A program made the position numbers and the translations under genes. This document shows positions 17,163 through 26,094 of a DNA stretch of 64,000 bases, in pieces; position 1 is the stretch's first letter; every line of letters starts with the position of its first letter. The stretch covers positions 158,162 through 222,161 of the forward strand of contig JAVBWA010000004.1 of assembly GCA_036677685.1 (NCBI GenBank), in the 5' to 3' direction. The stretch is from JAQUBU01 sp036677685 (GTDB lineage: Bacteria > Bacillota > Syntrophomonadia > Syntrophomonadales > Syntrophomonadaceae). Below the pieces are notes generated by a model. It saw only the letters and a program-made list of their open reading frames with translations. It was not told the origin of the DNA and did no database searches.

Positions 17163-19874
17163 GTGACATTGCGAATAGGCGGGCTGGCCAGCGGAATAGA
17201 TACGGAAGAGATAATCAAAGAACTGCTCAAGACACAGCAAAACAAGATAGACAAGAAAGTTAAAGAAAGAACCTGGCTGGAGTGGAAGCGGGATGATTAC
17301 CGGGCGGTCAATACCAAGCTCCTAGCATTGCGGACGGCTACCGCTGATTTGAAGCAGGATTATACTTTTAATAGCAAAGCCGCTGCCAGCTCCAATGAAA
17401 GTATATTGACTGCCACAGCAGAAACCACGGCGACACCAGGCAGTTATAATATTACCGTAAAACAGGTGGCCCAGAAAGCCACGATGACCAGCCAGTCAGC
17501 GATGAACTCCAATGAAAATATTTCCACGGTGGCGGCTCAGTTTGGCATCGATGAAGATGCGGAAATAAATTTTACCCTGGCCGGTGCCAACGGGGAGACA
17601 GCTTTTTCCTTCAACGCCGGAGATACCAGCCTGAGTGATATTATAGATGCCATAAATGAAGAAGACATGGGTATAAGTGCTTATTATGACGCCAGTGTGG
17701 ACCGGGTTTTCCTGATGAGCACGGAATCCGGAATTTCGGGCATTACAGTTAAGATGGACGGCATGCGTGATAGCCTTGGAAATACTATGGTGGACACTAA
17801 TGGGGAGTGTGTTAGCTTTCTGGAAGACTACCTCAAGCTGAATGTGAACAACAGCAGCCTCAATGAGGTCTCTCCCGCCAGCGGACATAAGATTGCCAGT
17901 GCCGGCGCTCTAGTTATCCATGATGATGCCTCTATAACCCTTAACCAAATGTATGCAGGGGGAACGGCCCCAGCCAGTGTAAGCTTTACTCTCGAAGGAG
18001 AAACCGGCAGCAAATCGTTTACCTTCGCTACCACGGTAACTCTGGAACAGATGCTTGATGATATTAATGATGAGCGATCAACCACCGGGGTGACCGCCAG
18101 TTATGATACTACCACCGGCAAGGTTGTATTCTCAACCAGCGGTCAGGTTACCATAAGCGATGATACAGACAACTTTCTGAGCGAAAAGCTTAATATGACT
18201 ATTGGCAGCCAGGAGGAGACCCTGAGCAGCAACAGTGCGGTAAGGATTTATGACCCGGCTAATATTAAACTGAATTATCTATATACCTGCAGCACCCCGT
18301 GGAGCTTTACCCTGGAAGGCGGTATAGGCAACGCAACTTTTATCCGGGATTCCAGCTCTGGTAGTACGCAAACGCTTCAAAGCATGATAGATCTTATTAA
18401 TGCTGAATATGACAATACCGGGATAACAGCCTCCTATAACGGGGAGACGGGAACCTTTAGCCTGATGGACAGCTGCCCCCTGGCGGCCCTGGAAGCCGGC
18501 AGCACGGCCACCAGCTCCACTCTGGCTTTTAATGAAGCCCTGTACTCCAGTTCGGATGGAACCTCCTCCGGAACCCTGACCGCATTGACCAACGGTCAGG
18601 ATATCACATCCAGATTCACTTATACTGGAACCGGTACATTAACATCGGCCACCTACAACAGCGACGGAACCGTTGACTTCGTCATAGCCGGTGCGGCTGA
18701 CGGGGATACGATTACCCTGAATGGGGGGACGGACAGTCTTTTTGATGCGCAGGGCAACAAATATTTGCCGGTTACGATGACCTATGACGGCACCGGGGGA
18801 GAATGGACGTATGAGGGACGCAGCAACACCGACCGCAAAGTGGCAATACGCTATGATAGCGAGGGCTTCCTGGCCGATGAACTGAATATCTACGAGTACA
18901 CCATGCAGGGGACCCGGGCTATTATCGACTTTAATGACGCCCAGAACCTGGAGTTCGATACCAACGAGATTACCCTAATGAACAGCATCAACCTCAACCT
19001 GAACGCGGCCAACCCCAGCCAGACCGTCAAGGTCACGGTCAGCAACGATATCGACGGGGCGGTTGAGAAAATCAAAGCCTGGGTGGAAGCCTATAATACC
19101 ACCCTGGTTTACATGAATACGGAACTGACGGAAAGGCGCTACAATTCCAAGGATAAATACGGGGGTACTTACGATCCGCTTACCTCCGATCAGAAAGAGG
19201 AAATGACCGAGGATGAAATCACAGCCTGGGAGGTCAAGGCTAAAAGCGGTATGCTGAGAGGAGATTCCATATTGTTCTCAGCTTATTCCACCACCCGGGT
19301 GGCAGCCACGGACCCGGTGCAAAAGAAAAGCGCGACTTACAATTTCGGGCTCAGTGCCGACAATCCGTATTCCAGTCTGGCCTCGATAGGTATCACTACC
19401 CAGACTTATGTTCAAAGTTCCCTGGAAGGAGGCAAGCTAGAGATTGATGAGAGCAAGCTGCGGGAGGCCCTGCAGGACAACCCGGACAAGGTATCGGAAC
19501 TGTTCACTCTAAACGAACCGGTTACCGAGATCGTGGATGGGAAGGAAGTTGCAGTTACGGACTGGAATGGTAATGCGCTTTATATCAAGGGAGTGGCTGT
19601 AAGGCTTTATGATGTGGTCAATGACAATATGACGAAAATAACCGAAAAGGCAGGTTCAGCTTCGTCTTATGTGGATACCAGCCTCTTGACCAAGGAGATT
19701 GGGAGAATAAATGACCGCATTGAGACTTACGAAGACCTCATGGATGAGATGGAAGAACGCTACTGGGACCAGTTTACGGCCATGGAACAGATGGTGAACT
19801 ATTACAATTCCCAGGCCCAATGGCTGAGCAACCAGATAGCACAGTTGACAGGAAGCAGCGACAGCAGCAGCTAA
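17163..19874 (+). CDS. fliD: Flagellar filament cap protein FliD, enlarged
   Basis: The 903-residue cap protein is about 400 residues longer than B. subtilis FliD (498). The N-terminus (MTLRIGGLASGIDTEEIIKE) and the C-terminal region (EIGRINDRIETYEDLMDEME, WDQFTAMEQMVNYYNSQAQW) are canonical. The centre has three related 55-60 residue repeats of the form FTLEG..G...F ... L..(M/I)(I/L)D.IN.E...G(I/V)(T/S)A.YD, around nt 17563, 17974 and 18298. After them comes a domain (18500-18767) resembling the insert in FlgL. The start is GTG 17163, 8 bases after AAAGGAGG. FliD caps the growing filament and folds exported flagellin. It lies between csrA and flagellin, unlike in B. subtilis, where it follows hag. 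Confidence 0.93.
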   Translation: MTLRIGGLASGIDTEEIIKELLKTQQNKIDKKVKERTWLEWKRDDYRAVNTKLLALRTATADLKQDYTFNSKAAASSNESILTATAETTATPGSYNITVKQVAQKATMTSQSAMNSNENISTVAAQFGIDEDAEINFTLAGANGETAFSFNAGDTSLSDIIDAINEEDMGISAYYDASVDRVFLMSTESGISGITVKMDGMRDSLGNTMVDTNGECVSFLEDYLKLNVNNSSLNEVSPASGHKIASAGALVIHDDASITLNQMYAGGTAPASVSFTLEGETGSKSFTFATTVTLEQMLDDINDERSTTGVTASYDTTTGKVVFSTSGQVTISDDTDNFLSEKLNMTIGSQEETLSSNSAVRIYDPANIKLNYLYTCSTPWSFTLEGGIGNATFIRDSSSGSTQTLQSMIDLINAEYDNTGITASYNGETGTFSLMDSCPLAALEAGSTATSSTLAFNEALYSSSDGTSSGTLTALTNGQDITSRFTYTGTGTLTSATYNSDGTVDFVIAGAADGDTITLNGGTDSLFDAQGNKYLPVTMTYDGTGGEWTYEGRSNTDRKVAIRYDSEGFLADELNIYEYTMQGTRAIIDFNDAQNLEFDTNEITLMNSINLNLNAANPSQTVKVTVSNDIDGAVEKIKAWVEAYNTTLVYMNTELTERRYNSKDKYGGTYDPLTSDQKEEMTEDEITAWEVKAKSGMLRGDSILFSAYSTTRVAATDPVQKKSATYNFGLSADNPYSSLASIGITTQTYVQSSLEGGKLEIDESKLREALQDNPDKVSELFTLNEPVTEIVDGKEVAVTDWNGNALYIKGVAVRLYDVVNDNMTKITEKAGSASSYVDTSLLTKEIGRINDRIETYEDLMDEMEERYWDQFTAMEQMVNYYNSQAQWLSNQIAQLTGSSDSSS

Positions 19875-19945
19875 TAAATGAATAGTTGAAAGTGAAAAAT
19901 ATTGGAAAACGCTAAAATACGAAGTGTTAGCCAGTAATAATTAGA

Positions 19946-19988
19946 TTTACCGGTAAAATCAGCACTAAAGCCTGATTTTACCGGTAAA
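19946..19988. promoter_or_regulatory. Tandem TTTACCGGTAAA palindromes overlapping the flagellin -35
   Basis: The perfect 12-base palindrome TTTACCGGTAAA occurs at 19946-19957 and again at 19977-19988, 31 bases apart, close to three helical turns. Together they form an 18-base-arm inverted repeat (19945-19989). The right copy ends with the TAAA of the candidate sigma-28 -35 element. There is no T tract, so an operator for a dimeric DNA-binding protein is at least as likely as a fliD terminator. Confidence 0.5.
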
Positions 19989-20012
19989 TTGCCATATAGA
20001 TAATCGCGATAC
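19985..20012 (+). promoter_or_regulatory. Candidate sigma-28 promoter of flagellin
   Basis: TAAA (19985-19988), a 17-base spacer and GCGATAC (20006-20012) resemble the sigma-28/SigD consensus (TAAA, about 15-16 bases, then a CCGATA-type -10). The same spacing and a similar -10 precede fliS, flaG and the Rrf2 gene. Transcription would start near 20019, giving a leader of about 158 bases. Confidence 0.6.
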
Positions 20013-20033
20013 TATTATTGTCTAGCTTAATCG

Positions 20034-20083
20034 TCAGCAATGACCGGACGATTTTTCTATAAAAATCGCCCGGTGGTTGCTGA
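20034..20083 (+). promoter_or_regulatory. Long hairpin in the flagellin 5' leader
   Basis: TCAGCAATGACCGG-CGATTTTT and AAAAATCG-CCGGTGGTTGCTGA form an imperfect stem of about 24 pairs around a four-base loop, immediately downstream of the predicted transcription start. It could stabilise the abundant flagellin mRNA against 5' decay. A second GGA triplet (ACCGGACG) lies in its left arm. Confidence 0.5.
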
Positions 20084-20130
20084 AAACTGCCGCAGTCGGC
20101 CGGTGCAGCAGCAACAGCGGCCAGAAAAAG

Positions 20131-20167
20131 CACCACAGGGAAGTGGTGACTTGAAAATTCAAGGAGG
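20131..20167 (+). promoter_or_regulatory. CsrA-binding hairpin and SD-overlapping CsrA site of flagellin
   Basis: CACCAC and GTGGTG (20131-20148) close a six-base loop, AGGGAA. The segment ACAGGGAAGT matches 9 of 10 positions of the CsrA consensus ACARGGATGT, with GGA in the loop. A second site (AAGGAGGA, from 20161) is the ribosome-binding site itself. This two-site arrangement, upstream hairpin plus Shine-Dalgarno, is the known design of the B. subtilis hag leader. Confidence 0.7.
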
Positions 20168-20176
20168 AATTATGGT

Positions 20177-23014
20177 ATGATTATTAACCACAATGTATCA
20201 GCGCTCAATGCTTATCGGAACCTTTCCATAACCGATAAAAACATGAGCAGATCCCTGGAGAGACTGTCCTCGGGACTGAGGATCAACCGCGCAGCCGATG
20301 ATGCCGCAGGTCTGGCCATATCCGAAAAGATGCGGGCCCAGATTAGAGGCCTGAACCAGGCCATCAGCAATGCACAGGACGGTATCAGCCTCATTCAGAC
20401 GGCTGAAGGAGCACTCAATGAAACCCATGATATCCTGCAGCGCATGCGTGAACTGTCGGTACAGGCAGCCAATGACACCCTGACCGCTAATGACCGGCAG
20501 AATATCCAGGACGAAATCGACCAGTTAATCACCGAAATTGACCGTATCGGCAACACCACCGAGTTCAACACCAAGAAGCTCCTGGACGGTACTTCTTCAG
20601 CCCTAACTACCACCGACAAACTGACCACCAAGGTCTACATGCGTGACGGCCTGCGGGTAGTTGACCAGTTTGGACAGAAGGCAGATGGCGGCGGCAACTA
20701 CAAGCTGGATATCGAAGCCAATGTCGGTGTGGCCCAAGTGCAAAAGACCGATATCATGCGGGTTAAGCACGGTGAAACGACCACCAATATTGATATGGGC
20801 TACAACCAGGCCAAGCTAGAGTTATCAGTTGATGCCAATTTCAGCGCTATTGATTCTGGAGATGTCTACAAATTCCAGTTTACTTTTGAAGATGGGGTCA
20901 GCAGTTCGGTTGAGGTAACCATAAGCGGTGGCGAAACCACCTCCGTGTTCAATGCCAAGTTTGCCGATGCGGTGGCTGCCAATGCTACCCTGAAAGACAG
21001 GATAACCATACAAGGCATCGAAACAAGTGCTGATACCACCTTTGATATCCAGTCATTAACCAAGGGAGCGGCTGGAAACTTCGAGCTGGATGTAGAGCTT
21101 GATTTGGCCAACACGGCCTCCCCGGCGGGGTCTGGTTCTATTACCGTTGGCGCTTCTGCCATGGGTAATACGGCAGGTGCGACCCTTTCGATATCTGTGG
21201 ATACTGAAACGGACGCTGCCGGTACGACAGAAAAAGGCACCGATGTAGCCCAATCAGGCATGACGAATTTTACGGTAACCGGTTTGCCGCAGGGAAGCTA
21301 CAAGATTACCACCGATGCTGATGCGGATGCAACCAGCGTTTCCGCCAGTTCCTGCATCAGCATGGTAGCTCAATACCGGCAGGATGGGTCCACTACCGAT
21401 CTGGTAAGGGCAATCGGTACCGCTACGGCTGCCAGTTCCGCAGTAGGTACCCGTCTGATCTATTCCACCGGTTCTACGGTTAACGCTCAGATGATTTTTG
21501 AAGTTACGGGTGTTGATTCAAATGATATCACGCTAAAAATAACTTCTTATGAAATGGATTTGGATGGGACCATGAGAACAGCGACTTCTGAAGAGATAAT
21601 TGACAGGAGTCTGGCCAATAGCGCTGCCCAGACTTTAACGGTAGGAAGTTTGCAGTTTGCGGCCTTCTCGCTGGATGACACCGGTACCATTACCGTGGGA
21701 GACAAATTCCTGCTCAACATCGTACCCCAAACTGATGCTACCGATGACCTGGTCACCATTACTCAGACAACGGATGAGAACAGCCAGGTTGTCAGCAGAT
21801 CTTTTACCTACTACAAGGATCAAGCCACCAACTTTGACAACACGACAACCACTCTTAATTATCTGACTCTGGACGATACTAACGGTGATGTATCCCAGGC
21901 GGAGTTCAACGTTACTTTTGGCACCCTGGCGGATTATAACACTGATGGGGGAACATTTATCAGCTTTGACCGCAGTGCCGGTGTGGGCGAACTTGCTTCA
22001 TTGGGAACCCAGTTGTATGATATTGAAGCCTTCTGGGACAAGAGCGGGAACTTCCTCATCGAAGAACCGCAGCAGATTTCCATCGTTCAGGGTGATGGGC
22101 AGAAAGCTACGATTACCCTGTTTGGAACCGATACCATTGAAAGCGTCAAGGAAAAGCTTAATGCTGCCATTGCTGATCAATTAGGCCAGGCAGAGCTTTC
22201 GGGAATAGGAGCTACCCACAGCGACAAGTTTGTATCATTTGTTACCGAAGGTTCCAAGTCATCCAGCGGCTTGGAAGCTGTTGCGGGAACCTTTGTTATC
22301 CGTTCCGCCATCACCGGAGACGCAGGAGAACTGACCTTTGTCGGTGATGAAAATGTAATCAAGGCCCTCAGCCTTACCAATCTGACCGATGCTAAGGAAA
22401 ATACCTTTACCATTAATGTTACCGATGCTCATACCGGAGATTATGTAGCCAAAGATGTGGAAATAGAAGGGAACATGCTGGTTGGAACAGTGCATGAGAA
22501 TGTAGATGTGGAATTCGACAATATGACCGGTATTGAACTTGAATGGAATACTGAAACCAAGAACTTCGACTTGACCGGTGGTTTTGCCAATAAAGAATCC
22601 ACTTATGTTCACATTGCTGACAACACCATGGTCTTCCAGATCGGAGCCAATCCTCTGCAGGATGTTGGTGCTGCTATCGGCGACATGAGAGCGGCTGCGC
22701 TGGGTGTTGACAACATTCTGGTAACCGACCGCGAACATGCTTCTGATTCTATTACCAAGATTGACGGTGCCATCCAGCGGGTATCCAGTGAGCGTTCCAA
22801 AATGGGTGCGTTGCAAAACAGATTGGATCACACCATCAACAACCTGGGTGTGGCTTCCGAGAACCTAACTGCAGCCGAGTCCCGTATCCGCGATCTGGAC
22901 TTTGCCAAGGAAATGATGTCCTTCACCAAGAGCCAGATCATGCTGCAGGCTGGAACCGCCATGCTGGCCCAGGCCAATTCCAAACCGCAGAGCGTACTGC
23001 AATTACTTGGATAA
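20177..23014 (+). CDS. hag: Flagellin, enlarged
   Basis: The 945-residue filament subunit has textbook ends: MIINHNVSALNAYRNLSITD and RLSSGLRINRAADDAAGLAI at the N-terminus, LGVASENLTAAESRIRDLDF and LAQANSKPQSVLQLLG at the C-terminus. About 650 residues between them (roughly 150-800) form a surface-exposed, Thr/Ser/Asp-rich beta region, against a total of 304 residues in B. subtilis Hag. The Ser/Thr content suits O-glycosylation by the adjacent Maf protein. AAGGAGG precedes the ATG. An out-of-frame ATG GTA TGA at 20172 overlaps the start. Regulation appears to involve a sigma-28 promoter, a palindromic element and CsrA sites. A terminator follows. Confidence 0.96.
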   Translation: MIINHNVSALNAYRNLSITDKNMSRSLERLSSGLRINRAADDAAGLAISEKMRAQIRGLNQAISNAQDGISLIQTAEGALNETHDILQRMRELSVQAANDTLTANDRQNIQDEIDQLITEIDRIGNTTEFNTKKLLDGTSSALTTTDKLTTKVYMRDGLRVVDQFGQKADGGGNYKLDIEANVGVAQVQKTDIMRVKHGETTTNIDMGYNQAKLELSVDANFSAIDSGDVYKFQFTFEDGVSSSVEVTISGGETTSVFNAKFADAVAANATLKDRITIQGIETSADTTFDIQSLTKGAAGNFELDVELDLANTASPAGSGSITVGASAMGNTAGATLSISVDTETDAAGTTEKGTDVAQSGMTNFTVTGLPQGSYKITTDADADATSVSASSCISMVAQYRQDGSTTDLVRAIGTATAASSAVGTRLIYSTGSTVNAQMIFEVTGVDSNDITLKITSYEMDLDGTMRTATSEEIIDRSLANSAAQTLTVGSLQFAAFSLDDTGTITVGDKFLLNIVPQTDATDDLVTITQTTDENSQVVSRSFTYYKDQATNFDNTTTTLNYLTLDDTNGDVSQAEFNVTFGTLADYNTDGGTFISFDRSAGVGELASLGTQLYDIEAFWDKSGNFLIEEPQQISIVQGDGQKATITLFGTDTIESVKEKLNAAIADQLGQAELSGIGATHSDKFVSFVTEGSKSSSGLEAVAGTFVIRSAITGDAGELTFVGDENVIKALSLTNLTDAKENTFTINVTDAHTGDYVAKDVEIEGNMLVGTVHENVDVEFDNMTGIELEWNTETKNFDLTGGFANKESTYVHIADNTMVFQIGANPLQDVGAAIGDMRAAALGVDNILVTDREHASDSITKIDGAIQRVSSERSKMGALQNRLDHTINNLGVASENLTAAESRIRDLDFAKEMMSFTKSQIMLQAGTAMLAQANSKPQSVLQLLG

Positions 23015-23024
23015 TGTTAGAACT

Positions 23025-23063
23025 AAAAACCGGCCCTCTTCTGCATGGGGGCCGGTTTTTATT
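23025..23063 (+). terminator. Intrinsic terminator of flagellin
   Basis: AAAACCGGCCC and GGGGCCGGTTTTT form a strong stem around an 11-base loop, followed by a T run, 11 bases after the flagellin stop codon. Confidence 0.9.
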
Positions 23064-23126
23064 ATGTATTATTGAACGTCTGGGAACGGAAGGTTATTAT
23101 TACAGCAATAGACACTACACATTTCT

Positions 23127-23153
23127 TAAAGCTTTTTGCTAAAAGGACGATAA
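23127..23153 (+). promoter_or_regulatory. Candidate sigma-28 promoter before the Maf gene
   Basis: TAAA (23127-23130), a 16-base spacer and ACGATAA (23147-23153) resemble the flagellin, fliS and flaG promoters. It would start the glycosylation gene cluster about 75 bases before the Maf start codon. Confidence 0.5.
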
Positions 23154-23236
23154 ATAATAATATCCAAGGCATTTATTCTTTGATTTAAAGTCTGCAATTT
23201 AAAACATTTACAAAGGTCTTGAGGGGAGTACTTTTA

Positions 23237-25246
23237 GTGAAAAAAAACCGAAAAAAAAAGCCATACTCTAACAAAACGGTTCATCAAGCTACTGTTAACA
23301 AACCGCCAGTTGTGGGTGAAGACTATGCTTTTGCTGCAAATATGAAAGCACTTGAGGAGAATTATCCGCAAATTGCAGAATTAATAAAGAACACTGCTGA
23401 GGAAGAATATCAATTTGTTAGAACAGGAGAAGGCAGGCTGCCAAACCTTCTCGACAGGAAGGATAATACGTACTATTATAATCCCCAAAACCCCTGGCAA
23501 GATGTTGAAAATCAAATTCTTTCCCTGAATCTTAAAAATGCCCGTTTAGCTATATTCCTGGGTTTGGGGCTGGGATATGAACTGGTTTACTTTTATAAGA
23601 ACATGATGGAAAACCAGCTGACGCACTATATTTTGGTAGTACAGAAGAACCTGGAAGTGTTTAAAGCTGCGTTGCGAAGCTTCAATTTTGAGGCTCTGAT
23701 AAGAAATTCACGTGTTCACTTTCTGGTCGCTCAACCGGAAGAATCCCTATATACAATCTTGCGAAATTATCTGGCCGAAGATCATAAATTTGTGCTCATA
23801 AAGGCAGCTAAACCTTTGTATCATCCTTCTGCATTTCGGTATGACAAAGAGTATTATTTACGATTCCTGCAGATATTGCGTGATGCTGCAAAACACCAAA
23901 CCACACATTTCGGCAACGATCCTTACGATTCCTTAATAGGGATTGAAAACATGCTTTCCAATCTTAGAGAAATAGTTTATAATCCGGGGATTAAACTATT
24001 ATATGATAAATTTCGCAATAAACCGGCAATTGTGGTTGCTACCGGACCTTCTTTAAACAAAAATAAGCATCTGCTAAAGGGTCTGGAAAATAAGGCTCTG
24101 CTAATAGCGGCAGATGCTTCTTTGCGGGTTATGATCGAAATGGGGGTTAAACCACATCTAGTGACTTCATTAGAGAGAAATTTGCCTACGGTGAGGTTGT
24201 TGGAGGGGTTTACTGGAGAGCAGCTTGAAAACGTTTTCCTGGCGGCTTGTCCGGTGGTGAGAAATGAATGTTATCAAGTATACCCGGGTCCGCGAATAAT
24301 GGTCTATAGGGATTATGACCACTTCAGGTGGCTTAATATCGATAAGGGAATTCTTAAGATACAGCTTTCTGCCGGTAATATGGCCTTTAAGTTGGCTGAA
24401 GCCCTAGGTTGTAATCCTATTATATTAATTGGGCAGGATTTATCTTTTGCTCGGGATGGACGCACCCATGCAGACGGGACTCCTTTTGGTGAAAAACAGA
24501 ATCCTGATAAGTTTAGAAAACTTGAAGTAATGGGTAATGATGGTTTGCCTATTTTGACTCATGAAGTGTGGTATTCATTTATAAAAAGTTATGAGTTGGA
24601 TCTGTCCAATTATAAAGGCATTTGTATTAATAGTACCGAAGGAGGGGCATATATACAAGGTACTGAGATTATGACATTTAAAGAAGCAATTGAACAATAT
24701 ATTCAGGATGATTTTTATCCAAGCGATATTATCTTGAATTGCCTCAAGTCTTTTAACGATCTGGAGAGTGAACGAGATTTAGAAAAAGTTTTGGAGCTGG
24801 TAAACAAAACTATTCTGGAAATGAATGAAATAATAAACGAGTGCAGGAAAGGTGTAGAACTCCATAATAAATATAAAGAAGAATTCCAAGCCTATCTAAA
24901 TAGCTCACGAGATATTCCGGGAACAGAATATTTGAGCAAACTTGAAGAGGTGATAATGCGGCCAAAAAAGGACTGTATGAAGAGTTATCAGACTTTTCAG
25001 CTCTTTTTTGCTCATGTAATTCAATCATTCAGTATTAAATTTGAAATGGATATGAATCAGATACCAGAAAAATACGATGATTCACGGCTTTCAAAAATTG
25101 AAGTATTAGCGAGACAGGTAGAATGGTATTCGGTTATTGGAGACATTGCCGTTATTTGTAAAAAGTCTCTTATAAACGCTAAGGATAGTATAGAAAAAGA
25201 CAAATACTCATTACATGGAGCACACTATGAAAATTGTGGTAATTGA
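23237..25246 (+). CDS. Motility accessory factor (Maf) flagellin glycosyltransferase, DUF115
   Basis: The 669-residue protein is a Maf-family transferase. Its central DUF115 (MptE-like) domain carries KPAIVVATGPSLNKNKHLL (about residue 270), followed by ALLIAADASLRVMIEMGVKP and LIGQDLSFARDGRTHADGT. Maf proteins transfer pseudaminic or legionaminic acid onto flagellin serines and threonines before export, in the cytoplasm. Its position directly after flagellin, with pseudaminic acid genes downstream, fits this well. I choose GTG 23237, 8 bases after GAGGGGAG, rather than an upstream TTG. The C-terminal helical region (about 500-669) probably contacts flagellin. The next gene overlaps its 3' end. 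Confidence 0.88.
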   Translation: MKKNRKKKPYSNKTVHQATVNKPPVVGEDYAFAANMKALEENYPQIAELIKNTAEEEYQFVRTGEGRLPNLLDRKDNTYYYNPQNPWQDVENQILSLNLKNARLAIFLGLGLGYELVYFYKNMMENQLTHYILVVQKNLEVFKAALRSFNFEALIRNSRVHFLVAQPEESLYTILRNYLAEDHKFVLIKAAKPLYHPSAFRYDKEYYLRFLQILRDAAKHQTTHFGNDPYDSLIGIENMLSNLREIVYNPGIKLLYDKFRNKPAIVVATGPSLNKNKHLLKGLENKALLIAADASLRVMIEMGVKPHLVTSLERNLPTVRLLEGFTGEQLENVFLAACPVVRNECYQVYPGPRIMVYRDYDHFRWLNIDKGILKIQLSAGNMAFKLAEALGCNPIILIGQDLSFARDGRTHADGTPFGEKQNPDKFRKLEVMGNDGLPILTHEVWYSFIKSYELDLSNYKGICINSTEGGAYIQGTEIMTFKEAIEQYIQDDFYPSDIILNCLKSFNDLESERDLEKVLELVNKTILEMNEIINECRKGVELHNKYKEEFQAYLNSSRDIPGTEYLSKLEEVIMRPKKDCMKSYQTFQLFFAHVIQSFSIKFEMDMNQIPEKYDDSRLSKIEVLARQVEWYSVIGDIAVICKKSLINAKDSIEKDKYSLHGAHYENCGN

Positions 25247-25955
25247 TCAGGCGAGAATGACTTCAACTCGGCTTCCAGGAAAGGTTATGAAAGAAGTAAT
25301 CGAAAAACCTTTACTGGAATATCAAATAGAGAGATTAAGAAAGCTTACTGAAGCCAATCAACTGGTTATCGCAACTACTACAAACGATACCGATATACCT
25401 ATCGTAGAGCTTTGCAATCGCATGGGGGTAGAGTATTATAAAGGCTCGGAAGAAGATGTATTATCACGGTATTATGAAGCAGCCACCAAGTTTGAGGCAG
25501 ATATTGTAGTACGGGTCACATCGGATTGTCCTTTAATAGATCCTGCCATTGTAGACAGGGTTATCAAGTATTATAAGGATGAGGGTAATTATGATTATGT
25601 ATCCAATACCTTGATTCGCACTTATCCCCGGGGTATGGATACCGAGGTTTTTTCATTTAAAGTCTTGGAGGAAGTATATCTTAATGCCCAAGAAATATCC
25701 GAAAGAGAGCATGTTACGCCTTTTATCTATAAAAATCCAGGGCATTATAAATTGGGTAACGTAAGAAATAATGAGGATAAGAGTGAGCATCGGTGGACAG
25801 TAGATACCACCGAAGACTTTGAGCTAATCAGTATGATTATTGAACAACTTTATTTTTCAAATCCGAGTTTTGGTTTATCAGACATACTGGAATTATTACA
25901 CGATAATCCCCAATGGAAAAAAATTAATGATTCTATTGAGCAAAAAATTATCTAA
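25227..25955 (+). CDS. SpsF-type cytidylyltransferase family protein (probable CMP-sugar synthetase)
   Basis: The 242-residue protein has the nucleotidyltransferase start IDQARMTSTRLPGKVMKEVI, which corresponds to the ARMxSTRLPGK signature of SpsF-like enzymes, and RVTSDCPLIDP further on (metal and nucleotide binding). SpsF proteins usually travel with a SpsE/PseI sialic-acid-type synthase and are thought to activate its product with CTP. Here PseI is encoded 12 kb downstream, and no canonical PseF (IPARGGSKR-type) is present. It is therefore the best candidate for making CMP-pseudaminate. The start is ATG 25227, 6 bases after GGAG and overlapping the Maf gene by 20 bases; ATG 25215 is an alternative. 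Confidence 0.85.
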   Translation: MKIVVIDQARMTSTRLPGKVMKEVIEKPLLEYQIERLRKLTEANQLVIATTTNDTDIPIVELCNRMGVEYYKGSEEDVLSRYYEAATKFEADIVVRVTSDCPLIDPAIVDRVIKYYKDEGNYDYVSNTLIRTYPRGMDTEVFSFKVLEEVYLNAQEISEREHVTPFIYKNPGHYKLGNVRNNEDKSEHRWTVDTTEDFELISMIIEQLYFSNPSFGLSDILELLHDNPQWKKINDSIEQKII

Positions 25956-26094
25956 TCCTATAAAAAATAGCCAATGAGTTTAGAATTTTTAGACAGTGTT
26001 AATTCTTAATTTGAATCTATTAGACAATGAAGGCTAAGGGATTACCGGTTGCACAGTCTAGAGAATTAAATGCGTATTAAGGGAGGAAATGATT

